Shown: positions 17,408-25,367 of the stretch, in pieces
Numbering within the stretch: the stretch's first letter is position 1
How the letters are laid out: each line of letters begins with the position of its first letter
Assembly (NCBI RefSeq): GCF_009688965.1
Contig: NZ_AP021875.1
Coordinates: forward strand, 2,728,001-2,792,000
From: Desulfosarcina widdelii
GTDB taxonomy: Bacteria > Desulfobacterota > Desulfobacteria > Desulfobacterales > Desulfosarcinaceae
Direction of reading: 5' to 3'
Length of the DNA stretch: 64,000 nt
Position numbers and translations under genes: made by a program
The notes under the pieces: model-generated
Databases searched by the model: none
Told to the model about the DNA's origin: nothing
What the model saw: the letters and a program-made list of their open reading frames with translations, nothing else

Positions 17408-19129
17408 TTAACGCTGACCAGTCATGATATTGCCGGTGTCCACGTCGATATCCATGCCCTGTGCGGACATTCTATCAACAGCTACCGGCGCATCGCTTTT
17501 TATTGAAATTTTCAGTTCGCCAGTATTCCAATTCCGTTGTCCGGAAAACACTTCAATTATTTTGCCGACAGCTATGTCAAAATCTTTGAAGCTTTGCTTA
17601 ATTTGACCTACATCCATGCCGAGCGGTTTCATTCCTTCATTGATGAAATAGGTCATCAATCCGGCCTGGCCCCATTTCCACGCACCGGAAAGCAAGCCAA
17701 GGTTTTTGACGTTGGTAGACCTTGGAAGTTTATTGTTTTTCGAATTGTTAAAGCCGGTTCCATCGTTGAGAAGGGAAAGGTGCTTGTTCACCACGTATAC
17801 CGGTACCACGCCGCCGAATCCACCAACGCCGGGAACTCCGCCCATGGCACCACCTCCCTTTGCTCCCTTGCCGAACATTCTCATTATACCGCGTCCACCC
17901 TGGTACAGCTTGCGCCCCACAAAGGCCCCGCCGCCGACGATGCCGATCCACTTGGCAATCTCCATCCAGCGCTGCACCGTGCCCGGCTCCAGGCTGTTGA
18001 GATATTCGGCCATCTGCTTAATGGGTTTGCTTAGCTCACGGTCGGAGAACTGCCGGAAGGCCGTGTTGAACAATTGAAGGGCCGCGTTGAAGTCCCGGGC
18101 CGCCCGGGCGCTGTCGGCCAGCACGGTGCTGCCGTCGGCCTGGACGTTGTAGAACTTCTCCAAACTTTCAATGACGCCCAACCTGTTGAATTCTGTAATT
18201 GCGGTATTAAACGCTTTAACCGCATCGCCATCGCCAAGGACTCTTTGAATGATAGTTCGGTTCCCTTTAGCTCGCTTGACGATGTCCTCCATTATTTTGT
18301 TAATCGGTCGCCACACGTTGGCGCTCTCTTTAACTTTTATCCCGCCTCTTTCGAGGATTTTTATTTTTTTATCGTCGCTTAACGCTCGCAATAGAGCCTC
18401 ATATGACGTGACCGCTTGTTCCGGTCCACCCGTTCCCTGGCGGATCATTTGAATTACAGCGCCCATTTCCCGGATGGCCGGCAGGCCGGTGCGCCCCAGG
18501 GCCGTGTAGGCCGTGAACAAACGTGGCCCCAAACCGGCGAGATTCTGGAATGTAAAAGCCCCCTGTTTGCCCTGGACGGTCAAAATGTCCAACGCCTGGA
18601 GCACGTCGCCAGGTTTGGTAAGGCCCATCTTTTGGAATTCGGCCGTGATACCTCCAATATACAAGCCGCCGGCGCCGGCAGCCTGAATGGCCGTAGCCAT
18701 ATTTTTTAAATTCTCCACGGCGTATGGCAGGTCGCCGGTCTTTTCCACGAGTTCGGCAACAGCATTGGTAAGCTGGGACGGATCGATGCGGATTTCCGGC
18801 AGGTTGGAGATCTCGAAGATCTGCTTTTTCAGCCGTTCCATGTAGTCTGCGCTTTTGTTGGCATTGATGCCCAGCCGGGTGAAGCGGGCCTCCAGGTTGG
18901 CCACCATGCGGATGGTGCCGATGCCGCCGGCGCCGAAGAGAAAACCGGTGTAGCGGTTGCCCAGGCGGTCCAGCCCGCGGCCCATGGCGGCCAGGCCGCG
19001 GTTCATCATGGCCACGGCCCGGCTGCCCCGGTTGCCCATGCGCTCCAGGCTGCGGCCGTACTGCCGGCTTTTGGCGTCCAGGTTGCCGGTCAGATCGAGA
19101 ATGATGGATGTGCGGATGTCGTCGCTCAC
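17408..19129 (-). CDS. Mu-like phage tail tape measure protein (short)
   Basis: The 573-aa protein starts at GTG with CGGAGGAATC upstream, overlapping the gp41-like frameshift product by 4 nt as in Mu-like tails. The N-terminus (MSDDIRTSIILDLTGNLDAKSRQYGRSLERM, basic helices) and glycine-rich middle (GGGAFVGRKLYQGGRGIMRM) fit tape-measure proteins. The C-terminus GMDIDVDTGNIM is a typical ending in Mu-like versions, so the reading frame is complete although short for a length ruler. No other tail-shaft gene is present. Confidence 0.85.
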   Translation of the reverse strand: MSDDIRTSIILDLTGNLDAKSRQYGRSLERMGNRGSRAVAMMNRGLAAMGRGLDRLGNRYTGFLFGAGGIGTIRMVANLEARFTRLGINANKSADYMERLKKQIFEISNLPEIRIDPSQLTNAVAELVEKTGDLPYAVENLKNMATAIQAAGAGGLYIGGITAEFQKMGLTKPGDVLQALDILTVQGKQGAFTFQNLAGLGPRLFTAYTALGRTGLPAIREMGAVIQMIRQGTGGPEQAVTSYEALLRALSDDKKIKILERGGIKVKESANVWRPINKIMEDIVKRAKGNRTIIQRVLGDGDAVKAFNTAITEFNRLGVIESLEKFYNVQADGSTVLADSARAARDFNAALQLFNTAFRQFSDRELSKPIKQMAEYLNSLEPGTVQRWMEIAKWIGIVGGGAFVGRKLYQGGRGIMRMFGKGAKGGGAMGGVPGVGGFGGVVPVYVVNKHLSLLNDGTGFNNSKNNKLPRSTNVKNLGLLSGAWKWGQAGLMTYFINEGMKPLGMDVGQIKQSFKDFDIAVGKIIEVFSGQRNWNTGELKISIKSDAPVAVDRMSAQGMDIDVDTGNIMTGQR

Positions 19130-19606
19130 GATTCCTCCGAGTAAAGCAAATTATAGATTTGGAGTAGTTGGCGGCAGCTCAGGGAGGCGACCTCCATGCG
19201 GGTCCATCCGACGCGCACGGAAACGGCCACCAGCATGGTTTCAGTCGGTTTCCTGGCTGCCTGCCACTCGCCCCCGCTGGTCGGCCGCCTGGTCCGCACC
19301 GGAATCGAGAGCCTCGGCAGCTCCCTGCAGCGCGGCCAGATCGCGGCCGGAGAGATTGCGCATCTCGGCAAGGGCAAGCGGCCCCTTGTGGTCGCCGATG
19401 CGGACGATCTGGCGGCAGAGCAGCTCCATGTCGGTCATCGTGGGGCTGGCCACCAGGGCCGGCCCGGCCGGGGTAGCCACCACCTTCTCGGCCGCCGCGC
19501 AGGCGTCGATCATGTCGCCGGCGGTGTATTCGCGCAGCTCGGCGTCTTTGTGGACCGCGTTGCCGATCTTCAGGCCGTCTTTTAGGGGAACAGAGATGGT
19601 TGCCAT
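19126..19606 (-). CDS. gp41-like tail chaperone fusion made by programmed frameshift
   Basis: Joining the 19,241-19,606 frame to the overlapping frame ending at 19,126 through a -2 (equivalently +1) shift near 19,268-19,275 gives a longer product of about 159 aa whose extra C-terminus reads EWQAARKPTETMLVAVSVRV and ends NLLYSEES. Long-tailed phages make a G/GT-type chaperone pair this way just before the tape-measure gene. The extension frame has no credible start of its own. Confidence 0.65.
19241..19606 (-). CDS. Mu gp41-like tail assembly chaperone (unshifted form)
   Basis: The 121-aa protein (MATISVPLKDGLKIGNAVHK...) has features of the Mu gp41/FluMu tail assembly family: an N-terminal beta segment, then ELREYTAGDMIDA and MTDMELLCRQIVRIGDHKGP leading to MRNLSGRDLAALQ. 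Its start overlaps the stop of the upstream small gene (ATGA). The last codons contain a frameshift-prone site that leads into a second product. Confidence 0.75.
   Translation of the reverse strand: MATISVPLKDGLKIGNAVHKDAELREYTAGDMIDACAAAEKVVATPAGPALVASPTMTDMELLCRQIVRIGDHKGPLALAEMRNLSGRDLAALQGAAEALDSGADQAADQRGRVAGSQETD
19268..19275 (-). other. Candidate -2 programmed frameshift site
   Basis: The minus-strand octamer GGGGGCGA lies within the overlap of the two gp41 frames. From memory this is the sequence reported for the -2 shift in phage Mu gp41/41'. The shift direction required by the two frames here (-2 or +1) agrees. Confidence 0.6.
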
Positions 19607-19845
19607 CAGCGCACCTCCTGTGCCAAAGGTCCCTCCGGAGATCGGGAATTCACACCCTCCATGCCATACCGCCGGATGTCCTCAGCGCTTTTGCCGAACA
19701 TATCGGCAATGTTCCGTTGTTCGGCGTTTAAACCTGTGTTCAGATCCGTATCGCCGCCGCCGTACTTTCTAATATCCTCGGCCGTCACGCCCAGCATATC
19801 CGCGATCTTCTGCTGTTCCGAATTCAAGTCATTGTTTAGATCCAT
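19606..19845 (-). CDS. Small protein with two internal repeats
   Basis: The 79-aa protein consists mostly of two copies of a roughly 30-residue unit: LNSEQQKIADMLGVTAEDIRKYG, then LNAEQRNIADMFGKSAEDIRRYG. Similar units occur at the C-terminus of Mu-like protease/scaffold (I-type) proteins. AAAGGAG stands 6 bases before the ATG at 19,845. The stop overlaps the gp41-like start. It may be a residue of the lost head-gene region or a small scaffold-like adaptor. Confidence 0.65.
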   Translation of the reverse strand: MDLNNDLNSEQQKIADMLGVTAEDIRKYGGGDTDLNTGLNAEQRNIADMFGKSAEDIRRYGMEGVNSRSPEGPLAQEVR

Positions 19846-19858
19846 TTTCTTCTCCTTT

Positions 19859-19902
19859 AAAAAAAGAGGGGGCAACCGGCCACACGGCCAAGCAACCCCC
19901 TC
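19859..19902 (-). terminator. Strong intrinsic terminator hairpin upstream of the late-gene remnant
   Basis: On the minus strand GAGGGGG pairs with CCCCCTC, with an inner GGCC/GGCC stem, followed directly by seven T. The ribosome site of the 79-aa gene begins right after the T-tract, leaving no room for a promoter in between. Confidence 0.8.
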
Positions 19903-19989
19903 AAGATTATCCTCATATGTTAAGCCCTGGCAGGGCGGTGAGGCGCCGCCTTTTCGGTGATCAGCCTATCCAGGGCAGTTGCGTTCTTT

Positions 19990-20502
19990 CTATGTCAATC
20001 CTTGCAGAAGCCTGTTGAGTTCCAACATCGCGTCAACAACAATCCTGAGTCTGAACGCGGAATCGGCGGCCTCTTTGCAGGTCGATTTTGACAACAATTC
20101 CTCTATATTTTTAAGTTCGTCTCTGATATTCCAAAATTTCCCACAAGTTGAGTGGATAACAGCCTGTTTATCCTTACCCTCAATTGATAATTGTTCTGGA
20201 AACAATGTTGTGCTATATCCTCGCCAGTAAGAGCGTCTTTCACGCTCACTCCCTGAAGCCTCTGCATGGTTTGCCGCCGCCGCAGGGGCTTCATCAATTA
20301 GAGATGCAATCTCATTAATACACTCTCTCTGCGCATCAAATAAACGGCTAAGGAGTGTTCCAAGTCCGCAAAGAATACTATTTGGTAGCGGGCCGACGGG
20401 TTGATCATTAATCATCAATTCCGCTACCGCTGCCATTTCATTTTGCAACTCAATAGTTGATCCAAGAGTGTCAGCGACCTTAATTTCATCAATGCATTTC
20501 AT
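19990..20502 (-). CDS. Uncharacterised protein of the Mu-like element
   Basis: The 170-aa protein is mainly alpha-helical (LCGLGTLLSRLFDAQRECINEIASLI, AFRLRIVVDAMLELNRLLQGL) with a variable charged centre. Its ATG overlaps the gemA stop (ATGA), so it belongs to the early operon. I do not recognise a family; no membrane segment or catalytic motif is visible. Confidence 0.6.
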   Translation of the reverse strand: MKCIDEIKVADTLGSTIELQNEMAAVAELMINDQPVGPLPNSILCGLGTLLSRLFDAQRECINEIASLIDEAPAAAANHAEASGSERERRSYWRGYSTTLFPEQLSIEGKDKQAVIHSTCGKFWNIRDELKNIEELLSKSTCKEAADSAFRLRIVVDAMLELNRLLQGLT

Positions 20503-20963
20503 TTAGCATTTTTCCTTTTTGAATTTTGAATCTTCACTTTCTTCTGTCTGGCCAGCAGTGCAGCAATCACGCCTTGCAACTGATACGGGTAACAAAACCG
20601 GACGAAATCAACCCCGTACATTCTTTTGGCAATGGCGTCCGCGTATCGCCAGGGATAGCACAGGTCCGCCAGTATGGCCCCAATCTTGGAAAGTTGAGGC
20701 CCGCGCTCCCAAGACGGCGGCTTGTGCATCCCGGACGCCATGGCCGACTTGTGAACCGGACGAAAGCCCATCTTTTTAAAAATACGGATCAGGGCTTGAC
20801 GGCCTGCCGCGTCCAGATCGGCGGCGCTGTCACAATCATCTTTGCTGGCATAGAGCACCAGCCCTCGATAGACATTCTCTTTGATGTTGAGCTGCTTTGC
20901 GGCGATATGGATCAGCGCCAATTCGCGCCGCCGTCGCTCTTTCCTTGCCTGTGCATTCATCAT
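20499..20963 (-). CDS. gemA: GemA/gp16-like regulatory protein (DUF1018)
   Basis: The 154-aa protein has the GemA pattern: a basic N-terminus (RKERRRRELALIHIAAKQL), YRGLVLYASKDDCDSAADLDAAGR, IRIFKKMGFRP, and a C-terminal QLSKIGAILADLCYPWRYADAIAKRM. In Mu, GemA modulates host gene expression and DNA supercoiling. It sits in the expected semi-essential early region after B. GGAGAT precedes the ATG. Confidence 0.85.
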   Translation of the reverse strand: MMNAQARKERRRRELALIHIAAKQLNIKENVYRGLVLYASKDDCDSAADLDAAGRQALIRIFKKMGFRPVHKSAMASGMHKPPSWERGPQLSKIGAILADLCYPWRYADAIAKRMYGVDFVRFCYPYQLQGVIAALLARQKKVKIQNSKRKNAK

Positions 20964-21143
20964 CGGGCATCTCCTTTCGTTAAAAGTTCAATAATCGCTG
21001 AGAGCCTCATAACCGAACGATCTCAGCCTGACGCATATCTATGGTCGTTTGAAAAACCGTTAAACAAATCTGAAACGATTTAAATGATGTTTTAATACGG
21101 TTCCATGAAACGCCATGGCCCATTTTGGTCTTTAAAGAAAAAA

Positions 21144-22079
21144 TCACCCGGTAGCCTCCCCGGAAAGATCGAGCCACGCCGCCTTGATGAACGTTTCATC
21201 AATATCCTTCCCTGCACCTGCCGCCAGCACCCCGGCAATGCGCAAGGTTTTGACGACACCTCGCAACCCGCCCGGCTTCCTGCCGATCTCCCATGCCGCT
21301 TGTTGCGCCTTGCTACCCTCTACGCCGAAAGCCTTGGCAACGCCCAACACATCGGCTTTCAATGGCCGGACGATTCGCAACCGCTTGCCGATTCGCGAGA
21401 AAAGCTGTGCAAACGTTGCGGTGCGGGCTCCACCGGTTAATCGGGCATAGACGCTTTCGTTTCCAACAAGAACAACCCCAATCCCGCCGGCATCATGGAT
21501 GGAGCGGATCACCTCAAGCGCGGCAGGGAAAAGATGCTGTGCTTCATCGACAACCAGAAGTCCAGCGGTATCCCGCACCCGGCTATAGATGTCTCGAAGC
21601 AGCCGGGCGGATCTGCCTGGAGCGCCTCGCATGTCAAGGGCCAGCGCGATCTCTTCAAGGCAGGCGGAAACTCCGGCATGGGCGGCGGTCATGGTGGCCA
21701 GCCAGACATTGGGATTGCTGTCCGCGTAATGCCGGATGGTGTATGTTTTACCGGTACCGGCGGCACCGTAGACCACCCCGATGTCCACGGCATATTGCGC
21801 ATATTCGCAAGTCTGCTCTATCTTTTTAGACGTGGAGAGGGCTATATATGATGGCACGGCGGAAATGGATCTGAATTTTTCGGACCTCCGCTGTTCGGCC
21901 GTGAGCCACTTTTCAATCTTGATCTCGACGGCCTTCACGTCTCCCGTGTAAGTGCCCTTGAGATAACCGGACAATGCGGCAGCAGATATGCCGATCAGGT
22001 TGGCCGCCTGACTTTGCGAAATGCCTTGTTCCTCCAGTAGAGACTTTACTCTATTTTTGATTGACATCGATTCCGCCAT
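21144..22079 (-). CDS. Mu B-like AAA+ transposition target protein
   Basis: The 311-aa protein has an N-terminal lambda-repressor-like HTH (LLEEQGISQSQAANLIGISAAALSGYL), then a P-loop in GAAGTGKTYTIRHYA and Walker B in GLLVVDEAQHL, followed by sensor-like VVLVGNE and a small C-terminal helical domain. Mu B binds ATP and DNA, selects targets and activates the transposase. AGGAGG lies 7 bases before the ATG at 22,079, favouring it over an upstream ATG. It follows A, as in Mu. Confidence 0.92.
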   Translation of the reverse strand: MAESMSIKNRVKSLLEEQGISQSQAANLIGISAAALSGYLKGTYTGDVKAVEIKIEKWLTAEQRRSEKFRSISAVPSYIALSTSKKIEQTCEYAQYAVDIGVVYGAAGTGKTYTIRHYADSNPNVWLATMTAAHAGVSACLEEIALALDMRGAPGRSARLLRDIYSRVRDTAGLLVVDEAQHLFPAALEVIRSIHDAGGIGVVLVGNESVYARLTGGARTATFAQLFSRIGKRLRIVRPLKADVLGVAKAFGVEGSKAQQAAWEIGRKPGGLRGVVKTLRIAGVLAAGAGKDIDETFIKAAWLDLSGEATG

Positions 22080-22150
22080 ATGATAGCCTCCTTTTCCGTT
22101 GAGATATTCCAATTTTGCCCCGCTTCGGCAGTAGAAGGTTGACGGCCCCT

Positions 22151-23743
22151 CTACTGCCGAAGTGCATTTTTGAGCGTCTTATCCCAGCCTCTTTCCCAAA
22201 GTTCGTCACGTTCCTCCGGTGAAATATCCGACCCAACAGCCTGCTTGAACATCGGTTCAATGACCGTTGAAACGGGTGTCTCGGGTGGATCGATATCCGG
22301 CAGCAGGTTGGCGGCTTCGATGGCGTTCATTGAACGCTGCGCCTCAAGCTGCTTTTTCACGGCCTTCTTGTACTGGTTGCGCTTTCGGTTGTATTCTCTG
22401 GCCGCTTGGGTGTCATTGAATCCAGCCGCCTGAATGCAATCGGCTTCCCCGATGAAGCGACCATCAAGGGTTTCTACGTGGATCGGATCATGAAGGTTGT
22501 CGGGATCGAACCGGGCCACCAGTTTAGCGCCCATATGTTCTGAGAGTGCGTCACAGTGATAGCGATTATTCAAAAAGGTGATACTCCCATCCGTTCGAGA
22601 AGCGGTCACACCTTCGGCAGCCAGCAGCCACAAACGACGCTGTTGGGTCGTAGCCTTCCTTATAGGTGACTGTGAATAGGATTCGGCAAAGACTTCATCG
22701 AAACTACCGCCATCGCATACCTTTGAACGGCGGCCTCTCCTTGCGTTGTGTTCAATAATCCCTTGGTGGAGAACTTTCATAAACACATCCAAGGGCACAG
22801 CCTTTGAACCGTAATTCTCAGGCTTCGCGTGTGGGGAATTGCCGGTATAGGCTCCGGAACATATCGGATGCTTGGCAATATCGTTGCGCCCATCCAGAAA
22901 ATATCGTTCAATCGGTTTTGATTGGCCGTGTCCTGGGATACACCAATGAACAACGGTGCCGACCTGGGGCATAATTCCGGCAGGATCTTCCGATTTTATC
23001 TTGAATCGGTATCGGTTTGGAAGTCCGCCAGTCATCCATTTTGAAGCGAATCCCCGGCCATTGTCCAAATAGGCATGCTCAGGAATGCCATAGCGTTCCA
23101 GGATATCGCCGAAAGCCAAACGAATGGTATCTGCGTTTTCTGTTTTGGCCACGCGATAGCTCAAAATTTTGCCGGAATACAGATCCTGAAAAGCCACTAT
23201 TACCGGGCGGCAAACCTCACCATCCGGGAACCTGACAAACACATCGAATTTATGACCATCAGCGTTCACGGCTTCGAGGGCATGAAAAACGCCTCTGTCA
23301 CGCTCCTGAGCGGGATAAGACCGGCTGAGAGCTTCTACACCTTCCCTGGCCAAGATCAAAACCCGCCGGGGGATTTCTCGCCTAAGCTTGCGTTTGAACG
23401 TAGAAAGTGACGGCAGGGTATCCTTTTCCGGCTTTCGCTCGTATTGGCTCCATAGCGCGTCTATCTCTGCCTGCTTTCGATTTTCAGATTCGGCAACAGC
23501 CTTCTCAACGGGATTGATAACGCGGCCTTCAACGGGTGTTGAACGCGCTTTCAAGAAAATATAATTTTGGGTTTTTTCTGGAAGAGAACTGAAATGGACT
23601 TCACGACCACCGCCACGGCCACAGTGAGGCCGAGTTGTCCAATTTTCTCTGTTGCACCTCAGTCTTACCGCCCTGGACGTTTTCGGCATTCCCGGCTTGC
23701 CGGCGAGTTCAGAGGGTTTAAAATACTCTCTCGCCAATTCCAT
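22151..23743 (-). CDS. Mu A-like DDE transposase
   Basis: The 530-aa protein is somewhat shorter than Mu A (663 aa). An N-terminal HTH (FKPSELAGKPGMPKTSRAVR) precedes a zinc-free linker; the rve-type core shows NADGHKFDV, AYLDNGRGF and SKPIERYF for D, D and E. The C-terminal beta-barrel (TFLNNRYHC, KLVARFDPDN) and basic tail that contacts B follow. It catalyses strand cleavage and transfer at the element ends. It is first gene but one of the early operon. Confidence 0.93.
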   Translation of the reverse strand: MELAREYFKPSELAGKPGMPKTSRAVRLRCNRENWTTRPHCGRGGGREVHFSSLPEKTQNYIFLKARSTPVEGRVINPVEKAVAESENRKQAEIDALWSQYERKPEKDTLPSLSTFKRKLRREIPRRVLILAREGVEALSRSYPAQERDRGVFHALEAVNADGHKFDVFVRFPDGEVCRPVIVAFQDLYSGKILSYRVAKTENADTIRLAFGDILERYGIPEHAYLDNGRGFASKWMTGGLPNRYRFKIKSEDPAGIMPQVGTVVHWCIPGHGQSKPIERYFLDGRNDIAKHPICSGAYTGNSPHAKPENYGSKAVPLDVFMKVLHQGIIEHNARRGRRSKVCDGGSFDEVFAESYSQSPIRKATTQQRRLWLLAAEGVTASRTDGSITFLNNRYHCDALSEHMGAKLVARFDPDNLHDPIHVETLDGRFIGEADCIQAAGFNDTQAAREYNRKRNQYKKAVKKQLEAQRSMNAIEAANLLPDIDPPETPVSTVIEPMFKQAVGSDISPEERDELWERGWDKTLKNALRQ

Positions 23744-23803
23744 AACAAACGGCCTTGTTGAAATATTCCGTTGACAGCCCGCAAAAACTTTTATTATTTA
23801 CAA

Positions 23804-23998
23804 TCAGCCCTCATGCTCTGGCCAAAGGTGACAAACATCCTTGTCAAGAACCAATGAAATCCGCTCTCTGAGCTTTGGGCTCTTGAATCTACCACCCAAC
23901 ACATTGCTTACATGAGGTTCCGTCCTGTCTAATATTTTGCTTAGCTTACGAACGGTTAAATCCTTCTCAGCCATTGCGATGCGTTGGTTTTTGTTCAC
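23804..23998 (-). CDS. Ner-like small DNA-binding regulator
   Basis: The 64-aa HTH protein (LTVRKLSKILDRTEPHVSNVLGG) lies where Mu has ner, divergent from the repressor gene and just before the transposase. It starts at GTG with AGGAGGTTGTT upstream. It probably represses the early promoter through the palindrome at 24,012-24,051. Confidence 0.75.
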   Translation of the reverse strand: MNKNQRIAMAEKDLTVRKLSKILDRTEPHVSNVLGGRFKSPKLRERISLVLDKDVCHLWPEHEG

Positions 23999-24011
23999 AA
24001 CAACCTCCTAT

Positions 24012-24051
24012 TGACGTAAATTACGACAACAATATGTCGTAATTTACGTCA
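24012..24051. promoter_or_regulatory. Perfect 17-bp inverted repeat, repressor/Ner operator
   Basis: Arms TGACGTAAATTACGACA and TGTCGTAATTTACGTCA match without error around a 6-bp spacer. The palindrome fills the space between the divergent ner and repressor genes and abuts both ribosome-binding regions. A TTGACG hexamer overlaps the left arm. Confidence 0.85.
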
Positions 24052-24065
24052 TGAGTCAAGGAAAA

Positions 24066-24800
24066 ATGGTCAATATAAGGGAAAAGCTCGTTGGCATCCG
24101 ATCTGAAGCTGGCCTGACACAGGAAAAATTTGCTGAATCTCTGGGCTATTCAAGGGGATATTTGGCAGACATCGAAAAGGGCCGGACAAAACCGTCAAGA
24201 AAGTTCCTTGAAAAGGTTCGCCAGCAATATGGAGTCTCTATTGATTGGCTGGTTTCAGATGGAGTTATTCTTGATATTATTGAATGGAATAAAAAAAATA
24301 TCGGGCCAACAATTATATATATTTTTGCATTCACTAAAGAGGGAATTGATAGAGCAGAAAAAGATTTATACGAATACCTGTCAAATTTTAATATTCTTAA
24401 GATTGATGCCGCTGGAATAAAAACTGCAAATATGTTTTTTAAACAGCTTGTTAAATGCGAAGGAACCTCATTAAAGCTAAAGGAAAAATTAATCAATTTA
24501 TTGTTCAAGAAAGAAACTCTTTTAGTGATAAAAAATTTGTCACTTTCAAAAATATCACATAGCAGTGAAATAGCTCTTGGTATACATAAAAGCCTATTCG
24601 TAGAAAAATTGATAAATAAAAACGGAAAACCATTTATACAACGTGCGCCTTCACCATCATCTATAATCCTGATAGACTACCCAAGTTATCTTGAAAAAAA
24701 CATGGAAAGGATTGGTTATTATTGCACACCTATACAAGCTTCCTATGGTAGCAATGAGGCTTTCTATAGTGGTGAATATTTCGTAAGGGGACCTGATTAA
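24066..24800 (+). CDS. Helix-turn-helix repressor of the Mu-like element
   Basis: The 244-aa protein has an N-terminal HTH of the lambda-repressor class (IRSEAGLTQEKFAESLGYSRGYLADIEKG, YGVSIDWLV). The remaining 170 residues, strongly AT-rich, do not show the LexA-type Ser-Lys peptidase motifs of many prophage repressors. AAGGA lies close before the ATG at 24,066; an ATG at 24,051 inside the palindrome is the alternative. It probably maintains lysogeny by blocking the early promoter. Confidence 0.8.
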   Translation: MVNIREKLVGIRSEAGLTQEKFAESLGYSRGYLADIEKGRTKPSRKFLEKVRQQYGVSIDWLVSDGVILDIIEWNKKNIGPTIIYIFAFTKEGIDRAEKDLYEYLSNFNILKIDAAGIKTANMFFKQLVKCEGTSLKLKEKLINLLFKKETLLVIKNLSLSKISHSSEIALGIHKSLFVEKLINKNGKPFIQRAPSPSSIILIDYPSYLEKNMERIGYYCTPIQASYGSNEAFYSGEYFVRGPD

Positions 24801-24873
24801 AAACAAGCAATTCAAAGAAAACAAGAGTAAATCTTAGAAAAATTGAGATACATGGTATATAGTTGTTGCATTG

Positions 24874-25011
24874 ACTTCCGAGTTAGCCGGTTAAAATATT
24901 AGATACTGAAAAATTATATTTCATCAACATCTCAGACATATACGCCTAACTCGGAAATGGATATATTAAAGGTGGAAATGAGTTCCGGGTTTGGTCGCCG
25001 AACTCGGAACT
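24874..25011. repeat. Three copies of a 16-bp motif in the left-end region
   Basis: CGCCTAACTCGGAAAT (24,943-24,958) and CGCCGAACTCGGAACT (24,996-25,011) are direct repeats, and the same motif occurs inverted at 24,874-24,889. The rest of the 24,801-25,366 stretch is AT-rich and has no credible gene. Confidence 0.65.
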
Positions 25012-25320
25012 CAAATTTAACACTGAGACGAGGCAAACTGTAAGAATTGTCAATGTTGAACAGGGATTGAATGGTTCTTGAACGGTTTGGAACGAAAAAT
25101 CGAAATTGACAAATCAGCTGCACGAAAAGCCCGATTTCCGGATTTTGTGACATTTTAGCTGCCGCACCCAACCGACAATCGATGACGATCAGACAGCAAA
25201 AGAGGCGACCAGATGGACCGCCCCTTTTAAAAACGTTTCAAGCACTGTATATCGTGTTTTTATCGCATCTTAACACCTCTATTAACGATCAACGAATACC
25301 CCACGATCTCGCAACCCTCC

Positions 25321-25364
25321 CACCATTTCCCACCATTCCCCGCCAATTCCCGCCTATTCCCGCC
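25321..25364. repeat. 10-bp tandem repeat at the left end
   Basis: Four units with consensus CRCCWWTYCC and a partial fifth lie directly inside the left terminal repeat. The other end of the element has no such array. Confidence 0.75.
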
Positions 25365-25367
25365 TTG

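Noticed and set aside
16517..17506. 329-codon plus-strand frame in the Mu-like element
   Set aside because: It lies antisense to the coiled-coil gene, which has a good ribosome site and coiled-coil periodicity.
24932..25171. 79-codon frame in the left-end region
   Set aside because: No ribosome site, unusual composition, and it spans the repeated 16-bp motifs; probably not coding.
25321..25364. 10-bp units considered as a plasmid-type iteron origin
   Set aside because: No replication initiator gene is nearby, and the array lies at the end of a Mu-like transposon.
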